From Verrucomicrobiia bacterium (GTDB lineage Bacteria; Verrucomicrobiota; Verrucomicrobiae; Limisphaerales; UBA11358): a stretch of 16,457 bases of DNA. Shown one piece after another: positions 8,552-15,323 of this stretch. Where the stretch lies: contig JASHZU010000265.1 of assembly GCA_030042375.1 (NCBI GenBank), positions 1-16,457 on the forward strand, read 5' to 3'. Both the position numbers and the translations under genes were made by a program. Each line of letters opens with the position of its first letter. Positions within the stretch are counted from its first letter, which is position 1. The notes below the pieces were generated by a model. It was given only the letters and a program-made list of their open reading frames with translations. It searched no databases and was not told where the DNA came from.

Positions 8552-9286
8552 ATGACTAAAACCATCATTACCGGGGCCAAAGGGCGGATGGGCCAGGCCC
8601 TCATCGCTTGCGCGAAAAGTTTTCGCGACCTCGACGTCATTGCCCAGATTGATCAGGGCGATGATTTGGGCACCGTCATTTCCAAAGCCGATGTCGTCAT
8701 TGATTTCAGCTCGCATTCCGCCACGCCCGGCATCGTCGAGCTTTGCGTGGAAAAAAAGAAAGCCGTTGTCGTCGGGACCACCGGCCATTCCAACGCGGAA
8801 AAATCGCTCATCAGCCGCGCTCAATCCGCCATTCCCATGGTCTGGGCCTCCAATTTTTCCACCGGAGTCAACACGCTGTTTTGGCTTACGCGCAAAGCCG
8901 CGGAGATCCTCGGCCCGGCTTTCGACCTGGAAGTCGTCGAGATGCATCATCGCATGAAAAAAGACGCGCCCAGCGGCACGGCCAAATCCCTCGCAGAAAT
9001 TCTTGCGGAAGTCCGTAAGTTGCAATTGGACAAAGCCGCCCGCCATGGTCGCGACGGCATTGTCGGCGAACGTACTTCGTCCGAAATCGGCATCCATTCC
9101 ATCCGCGGTGGCGACGTCGTCGGCGACCATACTGTCATTTTCGCCAACTCCGGCGAGCGCCTTGAACTGACGCACAAAGCTTCCAGCCGCGACACTTTTG
9201 CCAACGGCGCCCTCCGCGCCGCCCTCTGGGTCGTCAAACAAAAACCCGGTCTCTACGACATGCAGGATGTGCTGGGGCTCAAGTAA
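8552..9286 (+). CDS. dapB: 4-hydroxy-tetrahydrodipicolinate reductase
   Basis: Cytosolic NAD(P)H-dependent reductase that acts on the DapA product. The ATG at 8552 (MTKTIITGAKGRMGQ) gives 244 residues; upstream in-frame codons overlap dapA and add nothing conserved. The nucleotide-binding GAKGRMG is at 8-14, then DFSSHSATPG, GTTGH (75-79) and SNFSTGVNTLF. The catalytic core EMHHRMKKDAPSGTA (130-144) carries His132 and Lys136, matching His159 and Lys163 of E. coli DapB. The C-terminal IHSIRGGDVVGDHTVIF stretch is also typical. The size is slightly short of E. coli (273) because of smaller loops, not truncation. It lies between dapA and folK, whose start touches its stop codon. Confidence 0.96.
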   Translation: MTKTIITGAKGRMGQALIACAKSFRDLDVIAQIDQGDDLGTVISKADVVIDFSSHSATPGIVELCVEKKKAVVVGTTGHSNAEKSLISRAQSAIPMVWASNFSTGVNTLFWLTRKAAEILGPAFDLEVVEMHHRMKKDAPSGTAKSLAEILAEVRKLQLDKAARHGRDGIVGERTSSEIGIHSIRGGDVVGDHTVIFANSGERLELTHKASSRDTFANGALRAALWVVKQKPGLYDMQDVLGLK

Positions 9287-9778
9287 ATGGTCTTTGTCGC
9301 TTTAGGCTCAAATCTAGGCGATTCGCGAAAGATTATTTTAGACGCGATGGCTCGCCTGCAAAATTTTTCCAACGCGCCCATCTTGAAATCCTCCCTGTGG
9401 CAAACCACACCGGTCGATTGTCCGCCCGGTTCGCCAAAATTTGTGAACGCCATTGTTGGCCTTGTTCCTCAAAAAGGCGAGACTCCGGAATCGCTTCTCG
9501 TAAAGCTGCGCGAGCTGGAAAAGGAATTCGGCCGCGCACCGAAGAAAATTCCAAACGAACCGCGGCCGCTCGACCTGGACCTCATTGCCTTCGGCAACGA
9601 GAAACGCAATACGCCCGATTTAGTCCTCCCGCATCCACGCGCTCATTTGCGCAAATTCGTTTTGCAACCGCTCAGTGAGATAGCGCCGGATTATATTTTA
9701 GCAGGGCAGGGGAGAACCGTTTCGGAATTGCTTGCGGCGCTTTCTTCGGACGAAACCCTTGTGAAACTTGATCGATGA
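9287..9778 (+). CDS. folK: 6-hydroxymethyl-7,8-dihydropterin pyrophosphokinase
   Basis: Cytosolic HPPK, which moves pyrophosphate from ATP to 6-hydroxymethyl-dihydropterin before DHPS in folate synthesis. The 163-residue protein has the full family set: ALGSNLGD (5-12), TTPVDCPPGSPKFVN, and RPLDLDLIAFG with Mg-binding Asp96 and Asp98 (Asp95/Asp97 in E. coli), then LPHPRAHLRKFVLQPL. Its ATG directly follows the dapB stop codon with no gap, so translation is probably coupled. It is monofunctional here; no FolB or FolP domain is fused. The stop lies 7 bp from the dgt stop on the other strand, with no room for a terminator between them. Confidence 0.95.
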   Translation: MVFVALGSNLGDSRKIILDAMARLQNFSNAPILKSSLWQTTPVDCPPGSPKFVNAIVGLVPQKGETPESLLVKLRELEKEFGRAPKKIPNEPRPLDLDLIAFGNEKRNTPDLVLPHPRAHLRKFVLQPLSEIAPDYILAGQGRTVSELLAALSSDETLVKLDR

Positions 9779-9785
9779 GAGCCGG

Positions 9786-10958
9786 TTATTCGCCATTAGC
9801 CTCCGGCTCAAAGGTTTTTCCGAAAATCCGCTCGTATTCAATCATCACATAGCGGTCGGTCATGCCGGCCATGTAATCGCATACGGCCCGATAGAATCCG
9901 ATTTCTTTGGCCCGCTTTCGCGTACCTTCACCAATCTGTTTCGGATGCTTGAGATAATAATTAAAAAGCTCCTTGAGCATTTTGACCGCGCGCATATTTG
10001 GCTCGTGAACGACCGGGTTGTAATACAAATTTTTATACAAGTAATCCCGCAGCCCCAAATTCAACCTCCGCCGCGCCGGGCTGTGTTGAATCAGCGCGCT
10101 GGGAAAACGGCGAACGTCATCTGCCGAAGTCACGCCGGCATCCAGGATAAGCTTCTCGCTGTTTTCCACCACATCATGAATTTGCATGTCGATGATGGTG
10201 CGAATGATGAAATAACGGCGGCTCTCCTCCGGCAAAACCCCATGCTCTTGTTTTACCAGCCGCGCTGCTTGCGCAAAGATGCGCACGTTCTGGATCAATT
10301 GCTTTTCCGAAAGCAGTCCGGAATCCAACCCGTCATCCAGGTCGTGGCTGTAATACGTGATTTCATCAGCCAGGTTGGCAACCTGCGCCTCCAACGAGGA
10401 ATTCTTGGCGTCAAAACCCTTGCGTTTGCCGGGGTGATCGTAAGACGTGTAATGCTTGACCAATCCTTCGCGCACTTCCCATGTTAAGTTTAGGCCCGGA
10501 AAATCCGGATATTTCTGTTCCAGCAATTCCACGATGCGCAGGCTATGCTGGTTATGTTCAAAACCGCCGTGCCCCTTCATCAAGCGCGCAAGAGCTGTTT
10601 CACCTTTGTGCCCAAACGGCGAGTGGCCAAGGTCATGCGCCAGAGCAATGGTTTCTGCGAGGTCGGAATTCAGTTTTAACGCACTGGCAATGTTGCGCGA
10701 GACTGCCGCCACTTCAATTGTGTGAGTCAACCGCGTGCGAAGATGGTCGCCACTGCCGTTGAGGAAGACCTGGGTTTTATATTCCAGACGGCGGAACGCG
10801 CGCGAATGGATAACGCGGTCGCGATCACGCTGGTATTGCGTGCGCCAGAGGGGTGGCTTTTCGGGGTATTCGCGCCCGCGCGTTTCACCGCTTAATTGTG
10901 CATACGGCGCTAGAATCCGCCGTTCAATTTCCTCAAGTTCTTCCCGGGTTCTCGGCAT
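9786..10958 (-). CDS. dgt: dGTPase-like HD-domain triphosphohydrolase
   Basis: Cytosolic HD-superfamily hydrolase expected to cleave dGTP (or other dNTPs) to the deoxynucleoside and tripolyphosphate. Starting at the ATG at 10956-10958 (MPRTREELEEIE) it has 390 residues; a TTG 33 bases upstream would add 11 hydrophobic residues and is less likely. The metal site is visible: RTRLTHTIEV with His79, ALAHDLGHSPFGHKGE with His108/Asp109, GFEHNQHS (132-139), and a later acidic LADEITYYSHDLDDG. The size fits the shorter bacterial group often annotated as dGTPase-like, not the 505-residue E. coli Dgt, so the preferred dNTP and activator are uncertain. It is the last gene of the folE2-ispH-dgt set, 51 bp after ispH. 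Confidence 0.9.
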   Translation of the reverse strand: MPRTREELEEIERRILAPYAQLSGETRGREYPEKPPLWRTQYQRDRDRVIHSRAFRRLEYKTQVFLNGSGDHLRTRLTHTIEVAAVSRNIASALKLNSDLAETIALAHDLGHSPFGHKGETALARLMKGHGGFEHNQHSLRIVELLEQKYPDFPGLNLTWEVREGLVKHYTSYDHPGKRKGFDAKNSSLEAQVANLADEITYYSHDLDDGLDSGLLSEKQLIQNVRIFAQAARLVKQEHGVLPEESRRYFIIRTIIDMQIHDVVENSEKLILDAGVTSADDVRRFPSALIQHSPARRRLNLGLRDYLYKNLYYNPVVHEPNMRAVKMLKELFNYYLKHPKQIGEGTRKRAKEIGFYRAVCDYMAGMTDRYVMIEYERIFGKTFEPEANGE

Positions 10959-11009
10959 CCGCCTATTTAAAAAGAAAACCGCGAAAGGCAAAAGCCAAAT
11001 CGAACCTGG

Positions 11010-12236
11010 TTAGTTCGACAGCAATTCCTGGACAGAGATCCCGCGCAACGCAAACAACCGCCGAATGGTTTCTTCAATCAAATTGTTCGGGCAGCTCGCG
11101 CCCGCCGTCACACCCACGGTAATTTTTCCTTCCGGCAACCAGTCGTGTGTGGTGACTTCCTCACGAATGTGCTGGTTATAGTGACAAATCAAGGAAGCTG
11201 ATTCCATTTTCGCGGCGTTCTTAATGAAATAGGTCGGCAATTTCTCCTCGCCCATTTCTGCGAGGTGTGAGGTATTGGAGGAATTATAACCGCCCACGAC
11301 GATGAGCAGGCTCATCGGTTCCTGCAAAAGCTTTTCCAGCGCATCCTGCCGGTCCTGCGTCGCACCGCAGATGGTGTCGAAGAATCGAAAGTGCTTGTCC
11401 AGTTCGGGCGCGCCATATTTTTTGATCATGGCGTCCTTGAACCGGCGCTGAACCTCCTCCGTTTCCCCGCGCAACATCGTCGTCTGGTTGGCCACGCCAA
11501 TGGCCTGCAAATGCAAGTCCGGATCAAAGCCTTCAGAATAGGCACCTTTGAATTTTTCGAGAAACTTGCCCTTGTCGCCGCCATTCAAAATGTAATCGCA
11601 AACGTAATCCGTCTCGTCCAGGTTGAACACGACCAGATAATGCCCGCTGCCGTAGGCGCGCGCCTGCGACGTTGTGGCTTTCGTCTCTTCGTGCCGCGCT
11701 TTGCCATGGATGATGCTCGTGACGCTTTCCTGAGAATACTGCCGGACGCGCTTCCAGACACTCATCACGTCGCCGCAGGTCGTATCCACCAGGACACAGC
11801 CCTTGGATTCGAGCTTCTTCCGCGTGCCCACTTCCGTGCCAAATGCCGGGATGATAACGACGTCTTCCGCCCGGAGCTTTTCCAACTCTTCATCCGTTGG
11901 CTTGGGCGAAATGATTTGGATTCCCATATTCCGAATCTGGTCATTCACTTCGGGATTATGGATGATTTCGCCCAGCAGATAAATGGGGCGGGGGTGGGGG
12001 AAATACTGTCGTGCAGCGTAAGCGAGGTCAATGGCGCGCTCCACGCCGTAACAAAAGCCGAATTCCTTTGCGAGCTTGACCGTGAGATTGCCCGAGGAAA
12101 TCACGCCGCCATTGGCGCGGATACGCTCGACCAATTCACTGCGGTAATGTGAAAGGACCTGCGCCTGCACCGCTTCGAGAATGTCCGGGCGGCGAAGGTT
12201 AATCTTTTTTGGCGCCGATGGCGCTTCAGTTGACAT
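11010..12236 (-). CDS. ispH: 4-hydroxy-3-methylbut-2-enyl diphosphate reductase, long plant/cyanobacterial type
   Basis: Iron-sulfur reductase of the MEP pathway that makes IPP and DMAPP from HMBPP. The three [4Fe-4S] cysteines are Cys62 (GFCYGVERA), Cys154 (DTTCGD) and Cys290 (DTICGATQDRQ), matching Cys12, Cys96 and Cys197 of E. coli. His93 (IIHNPEVN), Glu183/Glu184 (RHEETKAT) and Asn in SSNTSH fit the substrate site. At 408 residues it is about 90 longer than E. coli IspH (316). IIHGKARHEETKAT, YVCDYIL, EGFDPDL and ANQTTMLRGETEE are features of the plant/cyanobacterial form. Cys382 (GASCP) is additional. The ATG at 12234-12236 has no Shine-Dalgarno sequence. It lies 46 bp after folE2 with a hairpin in the gap, and 51 bp before dgt. 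Confidence 0.95.
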   Translation of the reverse strand: MSTEAPSAPKKINLRRPDILEAVQAQVLSHYRSELVERIRANGGVISSGNLTVKLAKEFGFCYGVERAIDLAYAARQYFPHPRPIYLLGEIIHNPEVNDQIRNMGIQIISPKPTDEELEKLRAEDVVIIPAFGTEVGTRKKLESKGCVLVDTTCGDVMSVWKRVRQYSQESVTSIIHGKARHEETKATTSQARAYGSGHYLVVFNLDETDYVCDYILNGGDKGKFLEKFKGAYSEGFDPDLHLQAIGVANQTTMLRGETEEVQRRFKDAMIKKYGAPELDKHFRFFDTICGATQDRQDALEKLLQEPMSLLIVVGGYNSSNTSHLAEMGEEKLPTYFIKNAAKMESASLICHYNQHIREEVTTHDWLPEGKITVGVTAGASCPNNLIEETIRRLFALRGISVQELLSN

Positions 12237-12249
12237 GGCAATATAGTTT

Positions 12250-12275
12250 AACAGGACGGGCGCAAGCGTCCAGTT
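12250..12275. repeat. Hairpin in the folE2-ispH gap
   Basis: Arms AACAGGACG (12250-12258) and CGTCCAGTT (12267-12275) pair at eight of nine positions around an 8-base loop. It fills most of the 46-bp space between the folE2 stop and the ispH start, so in the minus-strand mRNA it would sit just before ispH. No T-run follows on the minus strand, which argues against full termination there. It may set the folE2/ispH ratio or be a dispersed short palindrome. Confidence 0.45.
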
Positions 12276-12282
12276 TTAATCC

Positions 12283-13119
12283 TTACCCCTTCTCAATGCA
12301 GGCATATGCATTGTGATTGTGGATGCTCTCAAAATTTTCCGCTTCGACCTTATACCACGTGACCCGCGGGTCGGCATTGAGGCGCAGCGCCACATTGCGC
12401 ACCAAATCCTCCACGAACACCGGGTTTTCATACGCGCGTTCCGTCACGGCTTTTTCATCCTGCCGCTTCAATAAAGCGTAAAGTTCCGAACTGGCCGAGC
12501 ATTCAATCACTTCGATTAAATCTTCTATCCACACAATTTCGCGCGAACGGATTTGTACCGTCACTTCGCCGCGCTGATTGTGCGCGCCATATTTGGCAAT
12601 GGCCTTGGAACAGGGGCAAAGCGTCGTCACGTTCGCCTTCACCGTCAGCACAAAATCCCTTTCCCCCTTCCGGGCGGTCGCATCAAACCGCGCGACATAA
12701 TCCATCAGGCTTTCCTGCTGCGACACCGGGGATTTTTTCGACATGAAATAAGGAAACTCAATTTCCAGGTGCGCCGTCGCCGCGTTCAGCTTCTTTTGCA
12801 TCGCGCCCAAAATGTCATTGATATTTTCCACGTGAATGGAGCCACCGTGCGCATTCAGGACTTCGATGAACCGGCTCATGTGCGTGCCTTTGAAATGGTG
12901 CGGCAAATCCACGAACATGCCGATGGTCGCAATCGTATTTTGAAAGACATGCTTCTTGTCGCGCACCTGGATGGGGAAGCGCAACCCGCGCACGCCGACT
13001 TTATCAATCCGCAGTTTGCGGAAATCGCGTTCGTTCTGCTTGTCGTGCAGGGCTGGCGCGGCAAAGCGCTTTAATTTTCTGGACACTCCCGTGTTACGGC
13101 TGACTTTGACCATAGTCAT
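12283..13119 (-). CDS. folE2: GTP cyclohydrolase IB
   Basis: Cytosolic metalloenzyme converting GTP to 7,8-dihydroneopterin triphosphate, the entry to folate (and queuosine) synthesis. The 278 residues match FolE2, not FolE: FKGTHMSRF (76-84), LCPCSK (167-172) with the family's catalytic cysteine, GAHNQR with His180, ERAYENPVFVEDLVR, and FESIHNHNAYA with His257 and His259. Unlike FolE, this family does not depend strictly on zinc, and some relatives are controlled by Zur; I see no clear Zur box here. Met3 (13111-13113) is an alternative start. It is first in the minus-strand set with ispH and dgt, and divergent from lpxC by 82 bp. folK of the same pathway is in the convergent operon. Confidence 0.95.
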   Translation of the reverse strand: MTMVKVSRNTGVSRKLKRFAAPALHDKQNERDFRKLRIDKVGVRGLRFPIQVRDKKHVFQNTIATIGMFVDLPHHFKGTHMSRFIEVLNAHGGSIHVENINDILGAMQKKLNAATAHLEIEFPYFMSKKSPVSQQESLMDYVARFDATARKGERDFVLTVKANVTTLCPCSKAIAKYGAHNQRGEVTVQIRSREIVWIEDLIEVIECSASSELYALLKRQDEKAVTERAYENPVFVEDLVRNVALRLNADPRVTWYKVEAENFESIHNHNAYACIEKG

Positions 13120-13136
13120 AAATTAGCAGCTATACT
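13106..13136 (+). promoter_or_regulatory. Candidate promoter of the lpxC-fabZ/lpxA operon
   Basis: TTGACC (13106-13111, five of six) and TATACT (13131-13136, five of six) lie 19 bases apart, two more than ideal. Transcription would start near 13143, about 60 nt before the lpxC start. The -35 box and spacer cover the folE2 start codon on the other strand, so use of this promoter could interfere with folE2 expression. Confidence 0.4.
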
Positions 13137-13201
13137 GGAAATGGCAAAATCTTCCGTTCAACTTCCTTGCCAATCATGGCCGCCTTTTGTTTAATCTGTA
13201 C

Positions 13202-14548
13202 GTGCTGAATCAACAAACGCTCAATCGGCCGGCGGAGTTTTCCGGCGTTGGCCTCCACAGCGGAAACCGGGTCAACATGACCATTTTGCCCGCGCCGGCC
13301 AATACCGGCATTCGCTTCCGCCGCGTGGACCTCGAAGGCAAACCAGAAATCGAAGCGCGCGTCGAAAATGTCACTGAAACCAACCGTTCGACGACGATTG
13401 CCAAAGGGAATGTCAAAATTCATACCGTCGAGCATGTGCTCGCCACCCTTGCTGGTTTCGGCATCGACAACGCCATCATCGAATTGGATTCAAATGAGCC
13501 GCCCATCGGCGATGGCAGCTCACGGGAATTTACAAAAATCGTCCAGGCCGCGGGCATCGCGCCGCAGGCCGAAAAGCGCGAAGCATTCACGCCCTCGGAA
13601 CCCATTGAATTAAAGTCCGGTGAAACAGTCATGACCTTGTTTCCCGATGAAAATTTTAAGATTACCTGCACCAGCGCGGACAAGCATGGACGTTTTACCC
13701 AATATTACAGCGCAGAAATCACGCCAAAAACCTGGGAAAAGGAATTGGCCCATGCGCGCACATTCTGCTTCTTCGAGGAGATCGAGTTGCTCATCAAGAA
13801 TAATCTAATCAAAGGCGGTTGCCTGGAAAACGCTATCGTCATTCGCGATGACGCGGTGCTCACGACCGAGCCGCTGCGTTATCCTGAAGAATTTGTCCGT
13901 CACAAAATCCTCGATATCGTCGGCGACCTCTCGCTCGTGGGAAAACCCATCCGCGGACATCTGATCGCCATCAAGCCCGGCCATGCGACCAATTGCGAAT
14001 TTGCCAAATTGATTGTCGCCCAAATGAACAAGCCGCGCCGCGCCGCGCAGGCCTTTGGACCGCCGCCCACGAACGGTAACGGCGCACAAGGGGACGCCCC
14101 AGTTCGGCGGAACGTCGTCATGAATATCGAAGAGGTGCAAAGATTGCTTCCGCATCGTTATCCGATGTTGATGATTGATTGCATTGCTGTACTCGAAGAT
14201 AACCGCATTGAGGCCGTTAAAAATGTCACCGTCAACGAACCATATTTTATGGGACATTTTCCCGGCCATCCCATCATGCCCGGGGTCCTTCAACTTGAAG
14301 CCATGGCCCAGGCCGCCGGCTTGTTAATGCTAAAGCGCGGCGAAGCCGGGCCGCATTTGGCATATTTTATGGCCGCTGACAGTGTTAAATGGCGCAAACC
14401 GGTTCTGCCCGGTGACGTCCTGGTTATCGAAGCGGAAATTATGAAAGCGCGTGGGAAGATCGCCAAAGCCAAGGGCATTTGCAAAGTCGGTGGGGAAGTC
14501 GTCAGTGAGGCTGAAATTACCTTTATGCTGCTGCCGCAATCGGAATAA
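13202..14548 (+). CDS. lpxC-fabZ: Fused LpxC deacetylase and FabZ dehydratase
   Basis: Bifunctional cytosolic enzyme. The N-terminal LpxC (about 1-280) removes acetate from UDP-3-O-acyl-GlcNAc, the committed step of lipid A. The C-terminal FabZ (about 305-448) dehydrates 3-hydroxyacyl-ACP. Zinc ligands His78 (with Glu77), His234 and Asp238 (HKILDIVGD) and His261 (PGHATN) match His79, His238, Asp242 and His265 of E. coli. A Pro/Gly-rich linker (about 280-303) leads to LPHRYPMLMID and FabZ's GHFPGHPIMPGVLQLEAMAQ, with His352 and Glu366. I chose the GTG at 13202 because MLNQQTLNRPAEFSGVGLHSG aligns with the E. coli LpxC N-terminus; an in-frame TTG at 13187 would add five residues, and no ATG is available. 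Such fusions are known in Bacteroidetes. lpxA starts 4 bp after the stop. Confidence 0.95.
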   Translation: MLNQQTLNRPAEFSGVGLHSGNRVNMTILPAPANTGIRFRRVDLEGKPEIEARVENVTETNRSTTIAKGNVKIHTVEHVLATLAGFGIDNAIIELDSNEPPIGDGSSREFTKIVQAAGIAPQAEKREAFTPSEPIELKSGETVMTLFPDENFKITCTSADKHGRFTQYYSAEITPKTWEKELAHARTFCFFEEIELLIKNNLIKGGCLENAIVIRDDAVLTTEPLRYPEEFVRHKILDIVGDLSLVGKPIRGHLIAIKPGHATNCEFAKLIVAQMNKPRRAAQAFGPPPTNGNGAQGDAPVRRNVVMNIEEVQRLLPHRYPMLMIDCIAVLEDNRIEAVKNVTVNEPYFMGHFPGHPIMPGVLQLEAMAQAAGLLMLKRGEAGPHLAYFMAADSVKWRKPVLPGDVLVIEAEIMKARGKIAKAKGICKVGGEVVSEAEITFMLLPQSE

Positions 14549-14552
14549 GACT

Positions 14553-15320
14553 ATGGCTTCTGTTCATCCTTCGGCCATTGTTCATCCCAAAGCTCAAATT
14601 GGCGCCGTCTGCGAAATCGGCCCTTATTGTATTATTGGTGAGAATGTCACCCTTGGCGACAGATGCAAACTCCATTCGCATGTCGTCCTTGGCGGGCACA
14701 CAAAAATTGGAAAGGAAAATGAATTTTTCCCGTTTGTTGCTATTGGAATTAAATCACAGGACTTGAAATGGAAAGGCGGCATTACCTGGACCGAGGTTGG
14801 CGATAACAACGTCTTTCGGGAGTATTGCAGCGTTAATAGCGCAACGGGCGAGGGTGAGGCAACGCGCATTGGTTCAAACAACCACTTCCTGACTCATTGC
14901 AAAATCGGGCACAATTGCGTTTTCGGAAATCATATCATTATCGCCGATGCCGCAGTGGCCGGCCATGTCCTCGTTGAGGATTATGCCCGTATCAGCACCT
15001 GCGCCATTCATCAGTTTTGCCGGATTGGCACGATGTCCATGATTGGCGGCTGTTCCAAAGTCGTACAGGATGTCCCGCCCTACATGCTGGCTGATGGCAA
15101 TCCTGCCGAGACTCGTACAATTAATAAATTCGCTTTGGACCGTGCTGGCTTGTCCGAAGAAACCCAGACCGCTTTACGTACGGCCTATAAAATCCTTTTC
15201 CGTGAAGGACTGACTGTTTCCAACGCGCTGGTCAAGATTGAGAAGGAATTGCCGCAAGGGCCGGAGATTCTCCACTTGGTCAATTTCATCCGCAGCAGCG
15301 AACGGGGCATCGGGAAGTAA
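14553..15320 (+). CDS. lpxA: UDP-N-acetylglucosamine O-acyltransferase
   Basis: Cytosolic trimeric enzyme that moves a 3-hydroxyacyl group from ACP to UDP-GlcNAc, the first lipid A step. The 255-residue protein starts HPSAIVHPKAQIG and carries left-handed beta-helix hexapeptide repeats through about residue 190. KIGHNC contains the candidate catalytic His120 (His125 in E. coli). AIHQFCRIG, MIGGCSKVVQDVPPY and the helical C-terminal domain (FALDRAGLSEE to FIRSSERGI) are typical. The ATG at 14553 fits the family; longer in-frame reading runs back into lpxC-fabZ. The gene follows lpxC-fabZ after 4 bp, so all three activities share one transcript. Its stop is only 3 bp from the helicase stop on the other strand. 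Confidence 0.96.
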   Translation: MASVHPSAIVHPKAQIGAVCEIGPYCIIGENVTLGDRCKLHSHVVLGGHTKIGKENEFFPFVAIGIKSQDLKWKGGITWTEVGDNNVFREYCSVNSATGEGEATRIGSNNHFLTHCKIGHNCVFGNHIIIADAAVAGHVLVEDYARISTCAIHQFCRIGTMSMIGGCSKVVQDVPPYMLADGNPAETRTINKFALDRAGLSEETQTALRTAYKILFREGLTVSNALVKIEKELPQGPEILHLVNFIRSSERGIGK

Positions 15321-15323
15321 GCC

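Noticed and set aside
8450..9241. A 263-codon minus-strand frame over dapB
   Set aside because: It is a shadow of dapB, whose own reading frame carries all family motifs.
11391..12152. A 253-codon open frame on the plus strand, antisense to ispH
   Set aside because: Its product matches no family, and the opposite strand encodes IspH with all its cluster ligands. Long antisense frames are common in GC-rich genes.
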